Below, piece after piece: positions 6,779-14,596 of a stretch of DNA of 64,000 bases. This stretch comes from Amycolatopsis jejuensis (GTDB lineage Bacteria > Actinomycetota > Actinomycetes > Mycobacteriales > Pseudonocardiaceae): assembly GCF_000717335.1 (NCBI RefSeq), contig NZ_JNYZ01000005.1:372001-436000 (forward strand), in the 5' to 3' direction. Numbering within the stretch: position 1 is the stretch's first letter; every line of letters starts with the position of its first letter. Both the position numbers and the translations under genes were made by a program. The notes beneath the pieces were generated by a model that saw only the letters and a program-made list of their open reading frames with translations, searched no databases and was not told the origin of the DNA.

Positions 6779-8407
6779 ATGTCCCGTGACATCGGTATTC
6801 CCGTCCCCTTGGACGTCACTTATTCCGACGACCCGACGGTAGTGAAGCGATCGGCCACCGAGGACTACACGAACCACGTGGTCCCGCTGACCTGGCGCAG
6901 CAGCAAAAGGTCGCTTTCGATGGCCTGGTATTCATTGCTCAGCGGAATGTTCTACCTGGTCACCGCGGCCACGTTGACCGCAACAGTGGGCGCCGTCAAT
7001 GCGTTGATCGGAATCGTGCTCGCATGCGCGATCTACGGCGTTCTGGGTTACGTATTCTCGAAATTCGCCGCCCGCACGGGCCTCACCGCGTTCTTGTTCT
7101 CGCAACGGCTGTTCGGCACGAGAGGCGCGGTGATCGCGTCCGTCATTCTCGCCGCAACGGGGATCTACTACGCGGTATTCGAGATTTCCGTTGCCGCGGA
7201 AGCATTCCACAGCTATTTCGGCTGGTTCGACCTCTGGCTCTGGTATGCGCTGGTCATCGTGCTGAACCTGCCGCTCATCATGGGCGGGATCCGCAAATGG
7301 ATGGACAAGGGAAACCGCGTCCTGCTTCCGGTCTACATCATCGGCCTGCTGGTCGCGGTACTGGTGGCGAATACGGGTAACCACGACGCGTTCGGCTGGA
7401 TCAGGCAGGCACCGGCCGGAACGGGAAACCTGGCCGCGCCGGGCTGGCTGTACGTCTGCTTCGTGTACCTGGGCATTCTGGTGTTCGTGTTGTTCACCAT
7501 GGATTTCGCCCGGATGGGCAAGCCCGAAGACGCCCGGGTGAACGGCCTGCTCACGTTCGGGCCGGTATTCTATGTGCTGACCTTGCTCGGCAACGGACTG
7601 GCCGGAATCTTCATCGCGTACTCCGGGAAATTCCTCGGCGTGGCTTCCGAAGCGACGGTCCTGACCACGATCGTCGCCCTCCTCGGCGGCTGGGGAATCC
7701 TGTTCATCTGGGTGAACCAGGCGCGGGTGAATGCGGGAAATCTGTATGTCGCGTCGATCAATCTGGCAGTGTGCTTCCGGAAGTTGTTCCGGATCCGGCT
7801 GCCGCGAATCGGCGCCACTTTGCTCTGCGGGGCGCTGGCGTACCTGATGATCCTCACCGACGTGCCGAGCTATCTGCTGGTCGCGTTGTCCTGGCAAGGC
7901 GTGTTCGTGGCGGGCTGGATCGGGATTGCGCTGGTGCACATCGCGATGTCCCGCAAGGACCCCGGCGCCGCACTGCCGGAGTTCCGGCCCGGACGGCTCG
8001 TGAGCGTGGCCGCGAGCACGTGGCTCTGGGTGGCGGTTTCGGTGCTGGGCATCCTGTTCAACCAGTACGGCGGCGCCATCGGCCGGACCTGGTCGACGCC
8101 GGTGACGCTGCTCGTCGCCGCGGCCGCGTACGCCGTGATCTATCGCCGCGAGTCCCGCACCGCCCTCCTCCGGCGGCAGCACGACCCACGCGACGAGGTC
8201 GACGACATCTGGGCGGCGCGCGTGAAATGCCACGTCTGCGCGGAAAGCTATGTCGCGGTGGAAATGGACCGGGATCCGCGAACCCCCGAACTGAAGGCGA
8301 TCTGTGCTTCGTGTGCGGGGGTGAGCAAGGAGTTCCACCGCGCCTGCGTTGCCGAACACGAATCCCGGCCGGGGAATCCGGTGCCCGGAAAGCGCGTGAA
8401 CACGTGA
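6779..8407 (+). CDS. NCS1-family permease with cysteine-rich C-terminal tail
   Basis: A 542-residue integral membrane protein with about 12 hydrophobic segments between residues 40 and 460. It is built like NCS1 nucleobase/cation symporters, which carry purines, pyrimidines, hydantoins, allantoin and pyridoxine-like vitamins (early segment SKRSLSMAWYSLLSGMFYLVTAATL; loop NQARVNAGNLYVASINL). After the last segment there is an 80-residue cytosolic tail with Cys484-x2-Cys487 and Cys509-x2-Cys512, spaced like a zinc ribbon, plus Cys523. I do not know such a tail from characterised NCS1 members. Transcribed from its own promoter with operator C. Confidence 0.85.
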   Translation: MSRDIGIPVPLDVTYSDDPTVVKRSATEDYTNHVVPLTWRSSKRSLSMAWYSLLSGMFYLVTAATLTATVGAVNALIGIVLACAIYGVLGYVFSKFAARTGLTAFLFSQRLFGTRGAVIASVILAATGIYYAVFEISVAAEAFHSYFGWFDLWLWYALVIVLNLPLIMGGIRKWMDKGNRVLLPVYIIGLLVAVLVANTGNHDAFGWIRQAPAGTGNLAAPGWLYVCFVYLGILVFVLFTMDFARMGKPEDARVNGLLTFGPVFYVLTLLGNGLAGIFIAYSGKFLGVASEATVLTTIVALLGGWGILFIWVNQARVNAGNLYVASINLAVCFRKLFRIRLPRIGATLLCGALAYLMILTDVPSYLLVALSWQGVFVAGWIGIALVHIAMSRKDPGAALPEFRPGRLVSVAASTWLWVAVSVLGILFNQYGGAIGRTWSTPVTLLVAAAAYAVIYRRESRTALLRRQHDPRDEVDDIWAARVKCHVCAESYVAVEMDRDPRTPELKAICASCAGVSKEFHRACVAEHESRPGNPVPGKRVNT

Positions 8408-8426
8408 AGCCACCGGAACGGCTGCG

Positions 8427-8459
8427 CGGGCAAGCCCTGACTACAGCTTGTCCTGCCCG
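8427..8459. terminator. Weak inverted repeat after the permease
   Basis: CGGGCAAGC (8427-8435) can pair with GCTTG and GCCCG (8446-8459) if four bases bulge out. It lies between two convergent genes and could serve as a terminator for either. The bulge and the missing T tract keep this uncertain. Confidence 0.3.
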
Positions 8460-8579
8460 TGGGAGGTTTCCCGCCAGTCCGGTATGCACGAGGCTGCGGA
8501 GGAAGAGGCGCGCGGGTGCTCGAGATCGACGGTGATCGCCAGGTGATGTTCACGCGGCCTGTCGTCGTGGCCGAACTGC

Positions 8580-9596
8580 TCAGGGAGTCCGGGCGGTGGA
8601 CTCGCGAATCACCAGGTCCGCCGGGACCAGCTCCCCCCGCTGCTTCCCCGGACTGCCTTCGATGGTGTCGATGAGCATCGAGAGGGCTTTCGTGCCGATG
8701 TCCACCGGGTGGAGGTCCAGGGCGGTGATCATCGGGTGCGGGATGCGCAGCAGTGGCGAATCGGTGATGGACGCGATGCCGAGCTGGTCCGGGACGCTGA
8801 TGCCCAGGTCCCGGGCCGCCGTCATCGCGCCGATGGCGAGGGCGTCGAGGGTTGCGTACACGCTGTCGATCTCCCCGCGACGGGCCTGCAGCGCGGCCGT
8901 CATCGCGCGGCGGCCCGAGTCGTCGGTGAGGCGGCCGTCGACCTCGACGATCCGGTCCGGGATCTTCCGCGCGGCGCACCAGCTGCGGTAAGTCCTCGTG
9001 ACGCTCTCGACGTACGACAGCCCCCGGCCGCCGGTGAGGACTGCCGGGCGGCGGTATCCCTGGTCCCACAGGTGGTCGAGGACCATGGTGGTCGCCGCGT
9101 CGTGATCGGTGTCCACGAAAGGGATCGAGCTGCGGCCGGCCACGATCCGGCCCATGGTCACCACCGGCTTGCCGCGGCTCTGCATTGCGCCGAGCAGGGT
9201 CTCCTGCCCGAGCGGGTCGATGACCGTCGCCCCCTCGAACCCGAGCCGTTCGATGTGCGCGACCGGCGCCTGCGGCGGCAGCACCACCAGTGCGTACCCC
9301 CGCTCCAGCGCGTGACTCGAGGCGGCGTTGAGGATGTCGGTGATGTACGCGAGATCGGGGACGAGCGTTTCCGGCCCGAACCCCGACGCCTGGATGGCCA
9401 GCAGCGTGGACCGCCCGGTGGCGAGCCCGCGGGCGTTGAAGCTCGGGGTGTAGCCGAGGCGTTCCGCGGTCTGCCGCACGTGGTCGCGAGTTTCCTGCGG
9501 CAGCCGTCCCTTGCCGCTCAAGGCATGCGAGACCGTGGTGATGGAAACGTTGGCCGCGGCGGCGACGTCGTGGATGCTCGGGCGTCTCGTGTTCAT
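8580..9596 (-). CDS. LacI/GalR family transcription regulator
   Basis: A 338-residue regulator. The classic LacI headpiece is at the very N terminus (PSIHDVAAAANVSITTVSHALSGKGRLPQETRDHV, residues 7-41) with the hinge region GYTPSFNARGLATGRS. A periplasmic-binding-protein-like ligand domain follows (FVDTDHDAATTMVLDHLWDQGYRR; ending GELVPADLVIRESTA). LacI proteins bind 16-20-bp palindromes with a central CpG. Six such palindromes lie in front of the surrounding genes, and this is the only LacI-type gene in the window, so it is the natural candidate for binding them. None of the six lies at its own start, although the divergent operator D is about 60 bases away. Confidence 0.92.
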   Translation of the reverse strand: MNTRRPSIHDVAAAANVSITTVSHALSGKGRLPQETRDHVRQTAERLGYTPSFNARGLATGRSTLLAIQASGFGPETLVPDLAYITDILNAASSHALERGYALVVLPPQAPVAHIERLGFEGATVIDPLGQETLLGAMQSRGKPVVTMGRIVAGRSSIPFVDTDHDAATTMVLDHLWDQGYRRPAVLTGGRGLSYVESVTRTYRSWCAARKIPDRIVEVDGRLTDDSGRRAMTAALQARRGEIDSVYATLDALAIGAMTAARDLGISVPDQLGIASITDSPLLRIPHPMITALDLHPVDIGTKALSMLIDTIEGSPGKQRGELVPADLVIRESTARTP

Positions 9597-9624
9597 GGTG
9601 CGGTCAGCCTATCCCAGCCGCGGT

Positions 9625-9673
9625 TTGACGCCCTGGTACCGGGCGGATAATCTCGTGGTAAAGCACTTTTGCA
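9625..9673 (+). promoter_or_regulatory. Promoter with LacI-type operator D
   Basis: TTGACG (9625-9630), 17 bases and TAATCT (9648-9653), followed two bases later by TGGTAAAGCACTTTTGCA (9656-9673, 15 of 18 consensus positions). The operator would lie over the transcript start. It is in the 104-base gap between the divergent LacI and amidase genes, so a repressor here could also affect lacI expression. Confidence 0.7.
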
Positions 9674-9700
9674 GGGTACCTGGTCAGGGAGACGTGTGTG

Positions 9701-10456
9701 ATGGCGCGAGTGGTGCTGGCGCAGCTGGACCCGGTACCGGCCTCGATCCGGGACAATCTGGCGGCGGTCGCGCACACGCTGGCCGCTTTTCCGGAGGCGG
9801 ATCTCACCGTCTTTCCGGAGCTTTTTCTTTCCGGCTATGGTCTCGATTACGTCCGCGAGGTCGCGCTCGATTCGGCCGCGGAAGAACTGGCCGCCGTACG
9901 GGAATTGGCCGCGCAGTATTCCACCGCGATCGTGCTCGGTTTTCCCGAAGCAGGGGTCTGCAACTCGCTCCTGTGCGTCGACCGGGACGGCAGCGTTGCC
10001 GGGGTGCACCGCAAGACGCATCTGTTCGGCAAGGAGCGCGAGGTCTTCCGGCCCGGGGACGAGTTTTCGGTGGTGGAGCTGGCCGGTCTCCGGATCGCGC
10101 CGATGACGTGTTTCGAGGTCGAGTTCCCCGAGGTGGCCCGCACTCTGGCCGGGCAAGAGCCGGACCTCTTCGTCGCGGTGGCGGCGAACATGGACCCCTA
10201 CGGACCTGAGCACCGGATCGCCATTCAGGCGCGCGCACTCGAAAACCGCACGCCATTGGTGTACGTGAATCGCGCGGGCAGTGAAGACGGGCTCCACTTT
10301 ACCGGCGAATCCTGCGCGGTCGGGGCGAATGGTGCCGTTCTGCACTCGCTCGGACGCGCGGCAGGCGTGATTTCCGTCGACGTTTCCCTGCGTCGCTCCG
10401 TTCCGGCGGAGGTCGATTACCGCCGGTACCGGCGGCCGGAACTCTACCGCGGTTGA
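9701..10456 (+). CDS. Carbon-nitrogen hydrolase (nitrilase superfamily amidase)
   Basis: A 251-residue nitrilase-fold hydrolase with the catalytic Glu in FPELFLSGY (near residue 42), Lys in HRKTHLFG (near 108) and Cys in TCFEVEFPE (near 142). These make up the complete Glu-Lys-Cys set. Members hydrolyse omega-amides, N-carbamoyl compounds or nitriles; the CFEVEFPE form favours an amidase over a true nitrilase. ATG 9701 and GTG 9698 are both usable; AGGGAG at 9686-9691 fits either. It has its own promoter with operator D. Its stop codon overlaps the -35 box of the next promoter, as also happens at 4445. Confidence 0.88.
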   Translation: MARVVLAQLDPVPASIRDNLAAVAHTLAAFPEADLTVFPELFLSGYGLDYVREVALDSAAEELAAVRELAAQYSTAIVLGFPEAGVCNSLLCVDRDGSVAGVHRKTHLFGKEREVFRPGDEFSVVELAGLRIAPMTCFEVEFPEVARTLAGQEPDLFVAVAANMDPYGPEHRIAIQARALENRTPLVYVNRAGSEDGLHFTGESCAVGANGAVLHSLGRAAGVISVDVSLRRSVPAEVDYRRYRRPELYRG

Positions 10457-10500
10457 CACCGCTCCGGCCGCCTGCCTACGCTTGCATAAGCGATTTTGCA
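10453..10500 (+). promoter_or_regulatory. Promoter with LacI-type operator E
   Basis: TTGACA (10453-10458), 18 bases and TACGCT (10477-10482). TGCATAAGCGATTTTGCA (10483-10500) abuts the -10 box and matches 16 of 18 positions of the shared palindrome. Drives the M24 hydrolase and the PucR regulator. Confidence 0.72.
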
Positions 10501-10533
10501 CCCCTGACCGGTGCACTGGGGAAAGGTGAAGAA

Positions 10534-11712
10534 ATGAACCGGCGTTACGACTGGCCCGAGGTCGATCAGGCCGCCCTGCAGGCAGCACGCACGGCGCGGC
10601 TGAAGGAGTTCTGCGGCGAAGCCGGGCTGGATCATCTGCTCCTGCAGGAGCCCGACAACATCCGGTACGCCACCGGCTATCGCTCGCACCTCACCGCGGA
10701 CTCCGCGTGGCACGCGGCCTTGGTCTCCGCGGACGGCGAGGCACAGGTTTTCGTGGAGTACGTCGACGAAACGGTCGAGAACCCGAGCGCCGACCTGCCG
10801 AACGTACGTGCGCTGCATCCGCACCCGGGATGGAGCCCGGCGAGTGCGAACCCGCGAACCTGGGTGCGGCTCGTGGCCGGGCGGATCGCCGCTGCCGGAG
10901 CCCGGCGGATCGGTGTCGACGCCATCGATGTGGCGCTGGTCGAAGCACTGCGCCAGGAGTGCCCGTCGGTCGAGTTCGTCCCGTCCAGCACGGCGTTCTA
11001 CCGGGTCCGGCGGGTGAAGGACCCGCTGGAGATCGTGCTGGTCGAGGCGGCGTCGCGGGTCAACTCGCTGGCGATGGACGCGGCGATGGCGATCGTGGCG
11101 CCGGGCGTGACCGACGACGAGATCCTCGGCGAGGCGGCCCGGGCACAGCTGAAGGCCGGCGTCGAGTTCGTCACGCATTCCGTGTGCAACGTCCGCGGCG
11201 GGAGCGGCGCCTGGTTCGCCCGGAATGCGGCCCTGCAGGAAGGGGACGCGTACTTCTTCGACATCGGCTGCTACGGCGTCGGCGGATACGGGTCCGACGC
11301 GGCCAGGACGGCGTTCGTCGGCGAGCCCCGGCGCGAGGTTTTCCAGGCGTACCAGCACCTTCTGACGGCGTACGAGATCGCGCGGGACCTCGCGCGCCCG
11401 GGCGTCCGGATGTCGGCCATCCACCGCGCGGCCAACGATTACCTGACGCGGCAAGGGCTTGGCCGCACGCCGTACGCGATCGGGCACGGAATCGGGCTCC
11501 GCCTGTGCGAGCTGCCGGTGTCCGCGAACACCTCGCTGATGGACGTCGACGACACCCTCGAGACCGGCATGTGCATTGCGCTCGAACCGGAGACGAGCGT
11601 GACGGTCGACGGGCGCATCGTCGTGGTCAAGGTGGAGGACAACTTCGTGGTGGAGGAGACCGGCCTGCGCGCGTTGACCACGCCGTACCCGGCGGAGGCG
11701 GCGCTCGTGTGA
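10534..11712 (+). CDS. M24 family metallohydrolase (Xaa-Pro aminopeptidase / ectoine-hydrolase-like)
   Basis: A 392-residue pita-bread hydrolase. It has an N-terminal creatinase-type domain (to about residue 155) and a catalytic domain with all five metal ligands: Asp243 (FFDIG), Asp255 (GSDAARTAFVG), His318 (GHGIGL), Glu351 (ALEPE) and Glu368 (VKVEDN). Creatinase lacks the metal site, so a true creatinase is unlikely. A di-metal C-N hydrolase acting on a Pro-containing or cyclic amino-acid substrate fits better. The ATG at 10534 follows GGGGAAAGG. It shares GTGA with the next start, so it is coupled to the PucR regulator under operator E. Confidence 0.85.
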   Translation: MNRRYDWPEVDQAALQAARTARLKEFCGEAGLDHLLLQEPDNIRYATGYRSHLTADSAWHAALVSADGEAQVFVEYVDETVENPSADLPNVRALHPHPGWSPASANPRTWVRLVAGRIAAAGARRIGVDAIDVALVEALRQECPSVEFVPSSTAFYRVRRVKDPLEIVLVEAASRVNSLAMDAAMAIVAPGVTDDEILGEAARAQLKAGVEFVTHSVCNVRGGSGAWFARNAALQEGDAYFFDIGCYGVGGYGSDAARTAFVGEPRREVFQAYQHLLTAYEIARDLARPGVRMSAIHRAANDYLTRQGLGRTPYAIGHGIGLRLCELPVSANTSLMDVDDTLETGMCIALEPETSVTVDGRIVVVKVEDNFVVEETGLRALTTPYPAEAALV

Positions 11713-13130
11713 TCCCCGTCCGGTGGCTGGTGGGGCAGCGGCAGCTCGGCCTGTCCGTGGCTGGCGGCGCCGCCGGGCTCGACCGGGAGATCGGCTGGGC
11801 GCACAGCATCGAGCTGGCCGATCCGCGGCGGTGGCTCTGCGGCGGCGAACTGCTGCTCACCACCGGGTTGCGGCTGCCGCGCCCGGACGGCCGCTACCTC
11901 CGGCGCCTGGCCGACGCGGGGGTTGCGGCGCTGGGATTCGGGATCGGCCTGTCGCACGCGGTAATCCCGCCGGAGCTGCTGGCGGCCGCCGACGAGCTGG
12001 CGCTGCCGGTACTGGAAGTGCCGCTGCCGACCCCGTTCGCGGCGATCGTCCGGACAGTCACGGATCGCCTCGCCGAGCAGGAATACGACGGCGTGGTGCG
12101 GGCTTCCCGGGCACTGCCCCGGATGACGCGGGCAGCGTTGCGGGGTGGTCCGGCGGCGGTTGTCCGGAGCCTCGCCGCGACCACCGGGTCCGACGTCCTC
12201 CTCTGCGACCCCAAGGGAACCGTCCTCGCCGCCCACCCACCGGCCGCCGCGACTCGGCCACTCCACGACGACCTGACCACGGCCTGCCGAAACGCGGGGA
12301 CGACGTACACCCGCGCCGGAACCCACGGCGTGCTCACCGTGCACCGGGTCGGGCCCGCCCTGCTGGTACTGGCCGCCGCGCGGGCTCTCGCCCCGGTCGA
12401 TCACCTGCTGATCGGGCACGCGGTGTCGCTGATCGCGATGGAACAGGAAGGACCACTCGGGCTGCGCGAAACCCGGAACGAGCTGAGCAGCCTGGTCCTG
12501 TCCCTGCTCCTGGACGGCAACCTCGATGCGGCGAAGGCCGAGCGATACCTGCAGCTCACCGGGCTTCCGGGCGATGAATTCGTTGTGCTGGCCATCCGTG
12601 GCCCTTTCCCGGCGCTGCCCGACCATCCGCACGTGACCGTGGCCCGCGACGGATACACCGTCGTCGTTCTGGCGGACGACCTCGTGGTTGACCGGTGGGA
12701 GCCTGGTGGCGCCGTCGGACTCGCGCGAGCGAGTGCGGTGTCGGGGTTGGCTGATGCCGTGCGGGAAGCCGAGGTCGCGGCCGGGGTCGCGCAGGCCCAG
12801 CGGAAACCGCTCGTCGAATTCGCCACGCTGGCCGGGCGGGTCCTGTCCGGGCACCCGGAAACGCGCGCGGTTCTGGACGCTCTCGCGGAGAGCCGCTTCC
12901 GTCCGCTGGCCGGTACGGATCTCGTCGCGAGTCTGCAGGCGTTCCTCGAACATCACGGTCAGTGGGAGGCGGCGTCGGCGGCGCTCGGGGTGCACCGGCA
13001 TACGCTGCGGAGCCGGATGGAGCGGATCGAGGGCCTGCTGGGGGTTGATCTTGGGTCGGCGCAGGTGCGGGCTGAGCTTCTGCTGTCGTTGACGGCTTGG
13101 CGCGGGTCAGGCCTCGGCGGCGATGGCTGA
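11709..13130 (+). CDS. PucR family transcription regulator
   Basis: A 473-residue activator-type regulator. The N-terminal PucR sensor domain (GLDREIGWAHSIELADPRRWLCGGELLLTTGL, about 20-55) and a GGDEF-like middle precede the PucR C-terminal helix-turn-helix (LQAFLEHHGQWEAASAALGVHRHTLRSRMERI, about 415-446). The GTG at 11709 overlaps the stop of the M24 hydrolase by four bases. PucR proteins often respond to purine-derived or amino-acid-derived inducers. It runs convergently into the aminotransferase with a 24-base overlap. It probably regulates the adjoining aminotransferase/aldehyde dehydrogenase genes, but no site can be assigned to it. Confidence 0.88.
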   Translation: MIPVRWLVGQRQLGLSVAGGAAGLDREIGWAHSIELADPRRWLCGGELLLTTGLRLPRPDGRYLRRLADAGVAALGFGIGLSHAVIPPELLAAADELALPVLEVPLPTPFAAIVRTVTDRLAEQEYDGVVRASRALPRMTRAALRGGPAAVVRSLAATTGSDVLLCDPKGTVLAAHPPAAATRPLHDDLTTACRNAGTTYTRAGTHGVLTVHRVGPALLVLAAARALAPVDHLLIGHAVSLIAMEQEGPLGLRETRNELSSLVLSLLLDGNLDAAKAERYLQLTGLPGDEFVVLAIRGPFPALPDHPHVTVARDGYTVVVLADDLVVDRWEPGGAVGLARASAVSGLADAVREAEVAAGVAQAQRKPLVEFATLAGRVLSGHPETRAVLDALAESRFRPLAGTDLVASLQAFLEHHGQWEAASAALGVHRHTLRSRMERIEGLLGVDLGSAQVRAELLLSLTAWRGSGLGGDG

Positions 13131-14423
13131 GCGGAGCACTGACAGGCCCTCCATCAAAAGATCGTCCGAAATGGACAGTGGAGGCAGGAAGCGGAGTACG
13201 TTCCCGAAGCTGCCCGCGGTGAGCACGAGCAGGCCCTCCCGATGGCAACGGGCAGCGATGCGCGCGGTGAGATCGGGGTTCGGCCGACGGTCGCCGTGGA
13301 CCAGTTCGATTGCGATCATCGCGCCGCGGCCGCGGACGTCACCGATCGCGTCGTGCGAACGCTGGAGGTCGTGCAGTGCCGGGAGCATGATTTCGCCGAT
13401 CCGGCGGGCTCGGGCCAGCAGGTTGTGCTCCTCGATCTCTTCGAAAACCCCGAGCGCGGCCGCGCAGGCCACCGGATTGCCGCTGAACGTGCCGCCGAGC
13501 CCGCCTGCCGGGGCCGCGTCCATCAGGTCCGCCCGGCCGGTGACGGCGGCGATCGGCAGGCCGCCGCCGAGGCCCTTGGCCGACGTGACGAGGTCCGGCC
13601 GGATTCCCTCGTGCTCGCTGGCGAACCACGTGCCGGTGCGGGCGATTCCGGACTGGACCTCGTCCGCGATCAGGATCAACCCGCGGTCGGAGCAGATCTG
13701 CCGGACCTTCGGCAGGAATCCCGGCGCGGGCACGATGAACCCGCCTTCGCCCTGGATCGGCTCGATGACCACGGCTGCGATGGTGTCGGCGCCGGCCTGG
13801 CGGTCGATGAGGTCGGCGAGCGCGTCGGCGGCTTCCTGCGCACAGTCACGCGGTCCGGTGGGCCACCGGTAGGGGTACGCCATCGGGGCGCGGTGGACGT
13901 CTCCGACGAACGGTCCGAAACCCTGTTTGTAGGGAATGTTCTTGGCAGTCAACGCCATCGTGAGCAGGGTACGGCCGTGGAAGGCGTGGTCGAATACGAC
14001 GATCCCAGGCCGTCCGGTGGCGGCGCGGGCGACCTTGACGGCGTTCTCCACCGCTTCCGCGCCGCTGTTGAACAACGCTGTACGTGCTTCGCCGGCCACC
14101 GGGGCCAGCTCGTTCAGCTTTTCGCACACCGCGACATACGATTCGTACGGGTTGACCAGGTAGCAGGTGTGGGTGAACCGCCGGAGCTGCTCGGTGGCCC
14201 GCGCGACCACGCGGGGTGCGGAATTGCCGACCGTCGTCACGGCGATACCGCTGCCGAAATCGATGAACGTATTGCCGTCGACGTCGACGACCTCGCCACC
14301 GGCCGCGGATTCCACGAACACCGGAAGCGCAGACCCGAGGCCGGCCGGGAGGGCCGCGCGCTGCCGGGCGAGCAAGATCTGGGACCGCGGGCCGGGTACC
14401 TCGGTGCGGATTCGGTCGGTCAT
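13107..14423 (-). CDS. Class III PLP aminotransferase (4-aminobutyrate aminotransferase-like)
   Basis: A 438-residue fold-type I aminotransferase of the GabT/omega-amino-acid group. The phosphate-binding NSGAEAVENAVK is at 119-130, HAFHGRT at 146-152, the PLP-ring Asp254 lies in IADEVQSGI, and the Schiff-base Lys283 in SAKGLGGG. It moves the amino group from an omega-amino acid to 2-oxoglutarate and yields a semialdehyde. The start at 14423 has GGGAGG five bases upstream; longer versions run into the divergent gene. The divergent neighbour is an aldehyde dehydrogenase that could oxidise exactly such a semialdehyde. The 3' end overlaps the PucR gene antisense by 24 bases. Confidence 0.92.
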   Translation of the reverse strand: MTDRIRTEVPGPRSQILLARQRAALPAGLGSALPVFVESAAGGEVVDVDGNTFIDFGSGIAVTTVGNSAPRVVARATEQLRRFTHTCYLVNPYESYVAVCEKLNELAPVAGEARTALFNSGAEAVENAVKVARAATGRPGIVVFDHAFHGRTLLTMALTAKNIPYKQGFGPFVGDVHRAPMAYPYRWPTGPRDCAQEAADALADLIDRQAGADTIAAVVIEPIQGEGGFIVPAPGFLPKVRQICSDRGLILIADEVQSGIARTGTWFASEHEGIRPDLVTSAKGLGGGLPIAAVTGRADLMDAAPAGGLGGTFSGNPVACAAALGVFEEIEEHNLLARARRIGEIMLPALHDLQRSHDAIGDVRGRGAMIAIELVHGDRRPNPDLTARIAARCHREGLLVLTAGSFGNVLRFLPPLSISDDLLMEGLSVLRSAIAAEA

Positions 14424-14530
14424 CTGGCCTCCCAAAAGGACGGATTCGCTGCGGTACCGAGCCAAGCAGTGCCACCGGGGGAGAGCGATGGCCGAAATGG
14501 CGTGCGGCGGCCGATCGGGTACGCCGAAGT

Positions 14531-14543
14531 GTCCAGTGTGGAC
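14531..14543. promoter_or_regulatory. Short palindrome between aminotransferase and aldehyde dehydrogenase
   Basis: GTCCAGTGTGGAC has five-base arms around GTG and lies midway in the 173-base divergent gap. It may be an operator for the PucR or Lrp regulator nearby. No second copy was found, so this is tentative. Confidence 0.3.
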
Positions 14544-14596
14544 TGCCGCCGCGCCGGTCACGATGGACGCGTTCCCGTAGGTCAGGAAGGATTGCT

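Noticed and set aside
3612..8407. A classical pyridoxine-degradation pathway
   Set aside because: An NCS1 carrier, an HCDH-like enzyme and an FAD hydroxylase do occur there. The other steps (pyridoxal dehydrogenase, lactonase, dedicated hydrolase) are missing, so the likeness stays superficial.
6932..8413. A 493-codon minus-strand frame opposite the NCS1 permease
   Set aside because: Composition is that of an antisense shadow (Glu/Gln/His/Arg-rich, no family pattern), while the plus strand encodes a clear permease.
8459..8674. Small plus-strand frame after the permease containing ARVLEIDGDRQVMFTRPVVV
   Set aside because: Part of it looks coding, but it runs into the LacI gene antisense, has no clear start or family, and could equally be a remnant.
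10534..11712. Creatinase as the identity of the M24 protein
   Set aside because: Creatinase lacks the metal ligands. This protein keeps all five (Asp243, Asp255, His318, Glu351, Glu368).
10707..13130. An 807-codon plus-strand frame that joins the M24 region to PucR
   Set aside because: Its first third is a shifted-frame shadow of the M24 hydrolase, Arg/Gly-rich. Only the part from GTG 11709 is PucR.
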